This document shows, piece after piece, positions 55,155 through 64,000 of a stretch of DNA of 64,000 bases; positions within the stretch are counted from its first letter, which is position 1, and every line of letters begins with the position of its first letter. A model generated the notes under the pieces. The model saw only the letters and a program-made list of their open reading frames with translations, was not told where the DNA came from and ran no database searches. The position numbers were made by a program, and so were the translations under genes. The stretch is from the NCBI GenBank assembly GCA_963682055.1, contig OY821742.1, forward strand, positions 2,565,816-2,629,815, given 5' to 3'. This stretch comes from Primula veris. Taxonomy: Eukaryota > Streptophyta > Magnoliopsida > Ericales > Primulaceae.

Positions 55155-58100
55155 TCAAACTTTTCTACCAGGTCCATGAGCCGACAAAGGGTTATCTAAA
55201 GAGGTGAATGTAAAGTTGCCAGAAATTAATACTTCTTTATCTGCAACCAGGGAAAATAAATACTTGAAACAATCATCATTTCACCAGGAAAAAGGATAAA
55301 TTACAACACAACATTCTCAAAAAAAGGAAACTCTTTCAGCTTAAAGAAGACCACTAAAAAGGCATCCTCAATTTCCCTGAGTTAGTATATCTACCATTCC
55401 TGAACACAAGTTGAAGCTACAAGCTCTTGGGAAATAAAAACAACTTTTTTAAACTTGGAAGTACGAATATAACTACAAACACATTTTGACTAGTGACTTC
55501 TAATTAGGATTTTTTAGAAAATAAGGACGTTCTAGATTCATATCAGGACAAAGGCAAGTGTAATTGTACCTGTTAATGTGAGGCAAGCAGATTCCCTTCG
55601 AATATATCTTGACATTGCCTGCATACATAATAAATCTCATTGAGCTTCTGATGTTTCTTTCATTGTACTTTTTATAGCCATTTCCAGTTAATTATGAATT
55701 CCTTCAAGAGAAGAAGGAAATGCCTACTCGAGGTTGTAGAGAAAAAAAAGGACAACGTAGCATCAAATTTTAAAGACATGCCTGAACAGCACGTAATCCA
55801 TCATCATTTGGTTTAGATGTGCCCTCGTCAGCGAATACGTTCCTGCAAAATATTGACGAATACCAAAAGATAAGCAAAGAAAATAGACTAACCATTGCTC
55901 CACATCATACAGCCATGTATATCTAATAAAAGTCTGCTCGCGCACTTAACAGGGAATCATTAACCATGCATTTATGTAACTAACTACAAAAGAAAAGTAA
56001 AACTTCGATTAACTTCTTACCCAATGTAACAGGCCCTTACATCAGTTATTCAAGTCCATAAAACTATCACAGTTTTGTTAAGGCCACCTTGCTCCTTCTC
56101 TATAATTTTTTTACAACTCATGGCTGGGAGCCAACCAGATATTACCATGTGCCAAACTCTGATCCATTTTATTCAGATATTGCATTGCAAGAAAACAATT
56201 GTAAGGTTATCAAACCTTTACAGACTTTTTGCCGATCAAGAAGAATTTGATTTACCAGGTCAAATGTGTTGCTACTGCTGGTCACTAATTCGTAATATTA
56301 TCTCAATGTTTATATGACTGAATATAATCCTGGTTGTATTAAGTCAAGTCATTTCTCTGAGATTTTCGATATCCAATTAGCAAATTGAAGTGCATAAGTT
56401 GGTAAATGAATGACAGCGTAAATGCTTCATTCAAAGAGGCATTCAATATGTGTAGATCAAGCCATGCAAAAGCAATAAATTCACCTAACTATAACAAACG
56501 CCTCACCTCCATAACACATTATCCAACTCTTCCTGTTTAGCTTCCGGAAGCAATGCAGCATCATAAGCAACAATATTTCCATAAAATATCTTCTCCAGAT
56601 CCTTCATCCATCTGGTCAACAGTAGGTTAACCTGTCATGCCAAAACATGCACATTAGGTCTCATATGAATCAAAGTATCAAGCTTCTTAAACGAATGAGA
56701 AAAAAATAATTTAATGTGATCTAGAAATTATAACAAAGTTAAGGAATTCAGAGAAGAAAGAAAGAGAAAGGAAGAGAGAAGCCACAGATTCCAAACCGAC
56801 TTTGATTTAATCCCAATCGAATGACCTTCACAAACACTCAATAAATAGGAAAATCCCGATAAACTGAAACCCGAGAAAGCCCTAATAACTCCGAAGTTGT
56901 TTGAATACTAGAACTGAGAACCGTTCACTTTACTATTACTTACTAATAATTAAAACTGAACTTACCAATAACCGAAAACTAAAAGTATAAAGTGTCTTTC
57001 TTCTTTTTATAAAAATGTTTGGGTGGCAAAATTTGACACTTTCGGTTAACCAGAAACGTAAAAGTTAACTTCCACAACATGTTTGGATGATGCGGAACCC
57101 TATGGAGTATTGCATAAATTCCTATTTTTAATTCTTTCCCAAAGCTTCAAAGAACATATACTTTTTAAGCTGGGTAGCCAGCCAATTGACTGATGAACTC
57201 CTACTTTATTAAGAGGCATTTCGTTGGTAAGGTTGCTAGCTCAGGCTCAGTATGATGCAACCTTAAAGTACATGCTTGATCATGGATTAACCTTTTTCTG
57301 CGTTCTCTACTCAAGAACTATAGAAGCATTAAAGTTATGAGAATATGAAGAAGTAGGGGAACTAAATAACAGCAAAGTCATGCATTAAATATTAGGCAAG
57401 CTAATTTCATAATAAGTACCATCAGACAAACTATATAAATATCGGTGATAATTCTACAAATAGATCTCTAGTAGCCATACAGAATACTTCCAAGTAGCTT
57501 CTTGCCCCAAATTGTGACTAATTCCCATGGTTTCTTCTCAAACTTAAAAGTTAAATTTTGTTCAAAAGTTCTCTCAGCCAACTAAAATAGTGAACGTAAG
57601 ATCTCCAATGGAACAAAGTCACTACAACCACTTACCCCAGCCTTAGAGACTCTCACTTCAACGTCATGGTTGTGGAGCTCATACAAGTACTGCCCAAACT
57701 CGACACCTTCCTTTCCTTCTTGCTTCATTCGACGTAAGAAAAGCCACATATGTATCACAAGCAAAGAGAATGTTGTTTTGAAGGTCTTCTCCAAGCTAAA
57801 TACTGGAACCGGAAAATAATGAGCCTTGGTTAAATTCAATACAGATTTAATGCATTATAGCTATATTTGGTATGTGAGAATAGGAAAAACAAGAGGTCTC
57901 TTAGTCAGACATTAGAATAAACCCAGACTTACCATATGTCAGAAGAGTGCTTAAGGACATAATAACAATCCAAGGTATTCACTCGTATTTAAACATAAAC
58001 TCATAACAATGCCAAAATATTGTCATTCAATTCAAAAAGTTCAACTATGCCAAGTCTCATGGTATGGCAAGACACAACTATAGATAAGATTTTTTAAAAC

Positions 58101-60797
58101 ATATTGTTTTTTGAGGTACTTTTGTAATCTTCAAGATGTTTAATAATATGTTTCTTAAGTGTAGTTGAAACGGCCAAACATATCACCAATTTAGGGCCGG
58201 ATGGGTATTTAATGAACTATAGCTAGCGAGTTATAATGTATTCACAAGACAAGCATACACATCAGCATACACGCCTGAGAATAACATATGGGCCAGACAG
58301 TAACATATGCGCAATGAAATTGTAAGACTACTTGCAGCAAATCCACAATGCAGACACCGTGAAAGAATGAAGACTGGTTCCACTAAAATTTGCAAAATAG
58401 TAAAAGTAACTAACCATTGTAGATAGCAGGTTTATCTGCTTGAGATACGATACGGCGATAAACAACATTTGCCCCACGAATGGACTTGCTTTGTTTGCTG
58501 TAGAATAGCATAAGCTTGAGCATTAAATGTCTAAAACCTTCGTATTTTGGATCTTCAACTCTTAATGGGGAATCAGCAGGCAGAGTTAGGGAACACGGCT
58601 TTGACCAAAACATCTTATTCAAATTTACCTGCTCCAAGTGTATTAAATTGTCAGACACATCCTCAGAAATTGAATAATTAGAAAACTGAATTCCAAGCAA
58701 GAGTATGTCACATTAGCTACAGAATCACAATCTAACTCTTCATCCTAACTTATATAGAAAACCTAATTGGCATCAAAGAACAATAATAAACTACAATTGA
58801 AAAATAGACCAAAGGGGGCCAGAGGCAAATGAAAACAAGACAGAAATATGTCAAACCAACATATATATTTTATAGCTTTCAGCTACATCACCAGATAGAA
58901 CTAGAAGTAGACTTTTTAAAGCTAGCCTTAATTAAATTATATAAAGAAAGATCAGTTCTTCATATATGACGATTTTGGGAGTTTCTCAGAGTTTTTTGTC
59001 TTTGGTACTGGGAAGAGTGGTACAAATTCAGGAACAAAAAGCACTGGGTCAATTATCTGATGTCATAAAAATGATCCCATGCCTTGCATTCGTGGCACAA
59101 AAAAAATCCCTCGAATTTGGTTCCCGCAGCATTTTCTTTTCAGAGGAACTTTCTATAGCAACTATGCATGAATTATTGAATTTTAAAAGAATTACATTAA
59201 TCCTTTTACATGTTCAAAAGTTACAATAGTGTGTGCTAAATGTGAATTTCAATGCTAAGCGCCAATGCTCTCAGAACTAAGCATCCTTGCATTATTCCTA
59301 GTAAATTCCTAACAAGGTAGATCATTTTTGCATAAATGTTCATCATGGAGGAACTGGGTGGTGACACAAGACTTAGGCCCGCATCTATCCGCATACAACA
59401 TCTTTTAATTTGAACAAACTTTAAACTTTCTAGAAACCTAAACCCGTAGAAAAGAAATAGTTCAGACATGAACTTTTATTCCCCGAGTGAATCATGTTTC
59501 TGCTACTGCATATGAGCAAATATGTACGCTTTTATTACTATTTTCCAAATTTTTATTCTACAGACCAAATAAATTATATCACAGTTTGGCTGAACTTTAG
59601 TAGTAAACCAACGCCATAAAACATATTTCCTAATTTCCAAATCTTAATTCTACTTGCCAAATATATTAAATCATACTTCAGCTGAAATATACAACTTAAC
59701 AAACAGCTACTATTTGGAGTATTTTCCAAATCTTATTAGTACAGACTAAATGACGTTTCAGCTCTAATTACATTTAAATACTATGTTCCAAACCTTATTT
59801 TTTAAGGCCAACAATATATCTCTGGTATGAAATATGGAACTAGTAACAGCAAATTCACTAATTTCCAGCTATACAACAACAAAATAAACAGCAGATTCGC
59901 TAATTTCCAAACATTTCGTAAATAAATAAAAAAAGAAGTAAAATACCTCCGATATGAAATTTGCAACTAGCAAGAGCAAATTAGCTAATTACCAATATTT
60001 ACTTCTACACAATCAATAAATAAATAGCTCAAGTACATACCTATATTCAAAAATCTACATAAAACTAACCAAATTTTATAAAAAAAAAACCAAAAATAAT
60101 ATACCTAGGTATGAAATTTGCAACTAGCAATAGCAAATTCACTAATTTCCGATATATACTTCTACACAATCAATAAATAGATAGCTCAAACACATACCTA
60201 TAGTCAGAAACTTAAACCAAATCAACTAAATTTTTTTATAAAAAGTATGAAATTTGCAAATAGAAACAGCAAACTCACTAATTTCAATAAATTTAATTCT
60301 ACTTAATAAATAAACAAAAAGCTCAACTACATACATATAGTCAAAAATTTAAACTAAATGAACCAAAAAACAGGAAATTTGTAATTACAGTAACTACAAA
60401 ATAGATAATATATCTCCGGTAATAATAAAAAAAAGGCAAAAAAACTAAAAATAATATACTTAACAGTATGAAATTTACAACTACAAAAAGCAAATTAACT
60501 AATTTCCAATACTTAGTTCTACAAAATCAATAAATAAATATGAACTCAACAACAGCAAATAAATTCACTATCAACAAAAAATATTTAAAAAAATGCAAAA
60601 AAACAATATACCTCCGATAGAGAGCTAACCGGAACGGTTCTTCCCATAGCGTAAGGAGTAACGATCGGCGCTTCCACGGCGGCAACGGCGGCGGATTTGG
60701 AGAAGCTCCGCCGTGAGAAGTCGCCGGAGATCTCAGAAGAGAAAACCCTAGCGGCGGAGAAATGAATCGCCGCCGCTCTGCTCCATCGCGACACCAT
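55155..60797 (-). CDS. Mitochondrial ubiquinol-cytochrome c chaperone (CBP3/UQCC1-like), 7 exons
   Basis: Exons 60612-60797, 58415-58628, 57636-57802, 56507-56631, 55782-55842, 55570-55618 and 55155-55240 join in phase to 295 residues. Exon 1 encodes an Arg/Ser/Ala-rich, acid-poor presequence (MVSRWSRAAAIHF, RRSFSKSAAVAAV) typical of mitochondrial import. The chaperone domain runs from NLNKMFWSKPCSL through LKLMLFYSKQSKSIRGANVV, FSLLVIHMWLFLRRMKQEGK, GQYLYELHNHDVEVRVSKAG and LTRWMKDLEKIFYGNIVAYD to SGNFTFTSLDNPL. The family assists assembly of cytochrome b into respiratory complex III. The intron between exons 5 and 6 has a GC donor (CAG|GCATGT) and AG acceptor. No lesions were seen. Confidence 0.93.
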
Positions 60798-60896
60798 CTT
60801 TTATTATTATTTACTTTTATTTATTATATCCGACTAATAATCTCTTATAAATATATTATATTGAACATTTGAACATTTTTTTTTTTTTTTTTTTTT

Positions 60897-61130
60897 TTTA
60901 CGCTGCATATAATTTTTGGATAATGCAAATCTTCACGGTTTCACGACGGAAACACAAATATGTGTCTTATTTTTTTTTTCGCGATATATAATGACATGTT
61001 TTCAAAATTATGGTAAAATTTAAAAATTCAAAACATGTCATTATACATATCAAAAAAAAAAAAACGCATATTTGTGTTCCCGTCGTGAAACCGTAGAGAT
61101 TTGCATTAATGAAATCTTGATTTGGAGCGT
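60897..61130. mobile_element. Fold-back MITE, best copy
   Basis: TAATGCAAATCTTCACGG and TTTCACGACGGAAACACAAA on the left are mirrored by the right arm, with ATAATGACATGTTTT near the centre on both strands. The right arm extends to TTGGAGCGTTTTT. No coding capacity. It lies about 100 bp upstream of the CBP3-like ATG. Confidence 0.75.
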
Positions 61131-61184
61131 TTTTGAAATAGAGTGTACACTTGTATGTTTTTCATTATGTACATATATCGTGGC

Positions 61185-61187
<3 letters not shown>

Positions 61188-61223
<36 letters not shown>
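61188..61223. repeat. (AT)n microsatellite
   Basis: About 17 uninterrupted TA units. Confidence 0.95.
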
Positions 61224-61227
<4 letters not shown>

Positions 61228-62586
61228 TTATATGTATAAATAATCTATTTTTCCGTTGGGTATGTATTAGTTTCTTAAACCCTAGTGATGATGGATCAGC
61301 CACGTAGGCAGACCATGTGTATTTAGTATCGGTCGGGTTTAACGATTTAGTTATTAGACTATCATTTTTAATAATTGAATACATAACGTTAAACAAAATG
61401 ATGGAATGTCATTCGTGTTTTCTTGCCTATCACATGATGAGTGTATTTCTGTCGACGTCCGTAAAAAATAGATCATCAACCGTAAGATATAGTAACTTCA
61501 ATTTCGTCGATTTGTTCTGTTAGTCACTTGATTAGATGAAATTTCGTAGTTTGGTAAATCAAATGTTAAAAGTGGTAGTTTAGTACCTAAATCGTTAACC
61601 ACAGTAATACATTATACTAAACGTATTTTTTTCATGAATAATTAGTACAAGTTTATTAGTATTTAATATTCATGAAAAGTATGTGGAGGAACATATTTTC
61701 ACTCTATTCCTTCTATATATCTACAGTGTTTACTACCATGTAATATTTAATTTTACCAATATGATACACTACTTAATATTTATGTTTTACCAATTTTGTA
61801 CTCTAATACTCTAATTATGAATTAAGGTTGTAACATCATAAATCGACAAAATGACAATCACTATATATATCACATTAGGAGATACATTTTTCGTATGTTA
61901 ACGCAATTGCATTTAGTTTGTGATAGACAATAAAAAGTGGTTGCAATAACGTTATTTTGATAAACAACGGTTTTCTAATTAGACTAAAATTGGTTGATTG
62001 AGTCCCTGATAGTAAAATTTTAAGGTCAGATACTTTGTACTTAATAGATTTTTTCCCAATTCTAACATACATCCTAATTGACTTTAATTGATCATTCAAA
62101 TAGTGATCCAAGTTTAATAATTTATGTTGTTGGTGTTAACATAATTGTATTTCACTCCGGATTATTAACTTTTAACCAATAATAGATTTTGGAAAACAAA
62201 GAAGCCTAAAGTTATAGTAGAGTGCAAAAATCTATTATGGATTATATGGAAGAATTGTACAAACAATGCAATTATGCATATTAGCAAATACATCAATTCA
62301 AAACATAATATTTCGATATATATTATTCGGCTACACGGTTTCTCCTATGTACCGAATTTGTCCCACACTACCATTTTTTCCGATTAAATTAAGTTTGGAT
62401 CCCTACATTTATTTTAGTACCAAAATTGTATAGTAGTTACAAACTCGCTTCGTCAATAACGTTGATTTTGGAAATTACCTTATTCTTGTGAACACAATGA
62501 TCATATTTCTCATACACCACGTGCTTTAAAATAAAGTATAAAACTATAAATATAAAATAATTACTCTGTGTATGGCCACGTAATTA
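61224..62586. other. Intergenic, AT-rich, no gene recognised
   Basis: Short chance frames only; no repeat that I can assign. Confidence 0.6.
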
Positions 62587-62589
62587 TTC

Positions 62590-63057
62590 TATCTGTTTCT
62601 AATTAATTATACTTTACGAAATTACATGCAATTTTGACGGGATTATAACATGTATCAAAATTGTCGAAATGAAAAATTTCAAAACTAAATCATACTCTCT
62701 CCGTTCCCATTTAATTGTCCATTACGAAACTACGTGCAATTTTGACAGGCTTATAACTTGTATCAAAATTGTCGAAATGAATTTTTTTAAAATTTAATCA
62801 AAAAATTTAACATTTGAACTATATGATCAACTTTTAAAAAATTTCATTCCGACGATTTTGATACAAATTCTTGGTCGGTCAAAATTGCACGTAGTTTCAT
62901 AGTGGACAATTAAATAGGAACGGATAGAGTATAATTTAATGTTTGAACTATATGACTAAATTTTAAAAAAAATTATTCCGACAATTTTAATACAAGTTAT
63001 TGACTGGTTAAAATTACACATAGTTTCGTAATATATAATTAATTAGAAACGGAATGA
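62590..63057. mobile_element. Outer Stowaway-like MITE, split by an insertion
   Basis: The left half starts near GTTTCTAATTAATTATA and runs to 62692; the right half runs from 62933 and ends, on the minus strand, with CCGTTTCTAATTAATTATA. Together they form one inverted-repeat element with AATTTTGAC and CAAAATTGTCGAAATGAA motifs, interrupted by the element at 62695-62930. Confidence 0.7.
62695..62930. mobile_element. Inner Stowaway-like MITE (236 bp)
   Basis: CTCTCTCCGTTCCCATTTAA at the left is answered by CTCTATCCGTTCCTATTTAA on the minus strand at the right. The arms are complementary over most of the length and a TA flanks each side (62693-62694, 62931-62932). It belongs to the same family as the outer element. 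Confidence 0.8.
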
Positions 63058-64000
63058 TCAATATACACGGAATTATGTAAAATTTTGATTAACATGGGAC
63101 CCTATACAAATCGCATCACAATTAGTACGATGTCGGCTAGACCTTTTATTAGTGGAGACAAAAGCAAGCCTACACAAAACCCACTCTGTCATTGACGTTA
63201 TTGCAAAATTTTGATATTTTTACTTTCTAATAATAGAGCTGAAGCGGAATTTTTCAAAATTTTATGTTACGTCACGTGAATAAACTTTTAGGTGTTGTAT
63301 GTTTTGGGCATTGCCTCTATATATTTAGCACTTATACTACTCCTTTGATTAAAATTTTCTTAAAATTATTTCCACTAATTAGATATGCAATATTTTAACA
63401 AATCAAAGTTATAGCGAATATGTTACAGATATATCAACTTAAACATCAATTTGAACATTTTTTTTGCAAAAAGTATCAAAATCAAGATTTGATTAATGCA
63501 AATCTCCACGGTTTCACGACGGGAACACAAATATACGTCTTGTTTTTTTTCCGAGACGTATAATGACATGTTTTAAATTTTTAAAATTTACCATAATTTT
63601 CAAAACATGTCATTATACTATTTAATGTGATTTGTACCGATAATAATCGAGGTTTATTTTGAGTCGGAGCATTACATGAATTTACGCTTATTTTCCCCCC
63701 TTACCTTTCTTCAAAGTTTAAACCGGCCTAATCGAACAAAACAAACCGGGTGATTTTGGTCCAAACCAAACCAAACTAAATTAAACTTATTACTTTTAAC
63801 TTGTTCGATTTGTGAACTTAATCGCAAATGCACTTGTATGCGGATAGTTCGCTGTTTTAAAACGTCATGTACAATATAAAGATCTTTATCCATGTAAAAT
63901 TATCTTAAAAAATATTTTAATCAATCACACATCAATTGCATCGTCACATGATATCACAATGATGCAGTTTTTTTAGACTAAATCATAGGAGTAGTATTTT
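63058..64000. other. Intergenic to window end
   Basis: No gene recognised. Apart from the fold-back copy, AT-rich sequence with a GGTTCGG-like stretch near 63720-63790. Confidence 0.6.
63474..63625. mobile_element. Fold-back MITE, copy with truncated right arm
   Basis: AATCAAGATTTGATTAATGC and CGGTTTCACGACGGGAACAC form the left arm, with a central ATAATGACATGTTTT. The right arm stops after AAAACATGTCATTATAC. Same family as 60897-61130. Confidence 0.65.

Overview
This 64-kb window is nuclear DNA of a flowering plant, most likely a eudicot. It is AT-rich, its genes carry spliceosomal introns, and the protein families (beta-expansin, STP hexose carrier, plant ceramide kinase, plant HAD acid phosphatase, F-box/FBA proteins) and transposon types are those of angiosperms. 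I cannot name the species. No bacterial features, CRISPR arrays, rRNA genes or intact tRNA genes were seen.

Layout. (1) 1-23.5 kb is a tandem segmental duplication, with all genes on the minus strand. Three copies of a quinone-oxidoreductase-like gene (A cut by the window edge, B and C complete with five exons) alternate with three copies of the 3' end of a beta-expansin gene. Only the last expansin copy (20.6-23.5 kb) is complete. The unit therefore arose when the 3' end of the expansin plus its downstream oxidoreductase was duplicated, with a breakpoint in expansin intron 3 next to a perfect 16-bp inverted repeat. The copies then diverged: a 1.1-kb TIR element entered beside copy A, two tandem Helitron-like elements entered an intron of copy B, and two deletions removed part of the copy B expansin fragment. 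(2) 26.8-29.4 kb holds a hexose/H+ symporter (STP) gene that looks dead (in-frame TGA and a lost splice acceptor). (3) 32.0-39.7 kb, plus strand, is a 13-exon ceramide kinase gene whose long first intron contains two tandem-repeat arrays. (4) 40.6-42.5 kb, minus, is a secreted HAD-family acid phosphatase, convergent with the ceramide kinase. (5) 43-49.5 kb is repeat-rich (LTR relic, CACTA ends, minisatellites, an hAT element with target duplication). (6) 50.1-53.8 kb carries two tandem intronless F-box genes. (7) 54.3-55.0 kb is a palindromic Mutator-like non-autonomous element with a 9-bp target duplication. (8) 55.2-60.8 kb, minus, is a seven-exon mitochondrial ubiquinol-cytochrome c chaperone (CBP3-like) gene with a GC-AG intron. 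(9) 60.8-64 kb contains fold-back elements and a nested pair of Stowaway-like MITEs but no gene.

The genes are ordinary plant genes and do not form a pathway. The informative part of the window is its rearrangement history, readable from three-way comparison of the tandem copies and from empty-site comparison of the F-box paralogs. All exon coordinates were derived by hand from splice dinucleotides, reading phase and family knowledge. No alignment or database search was run.
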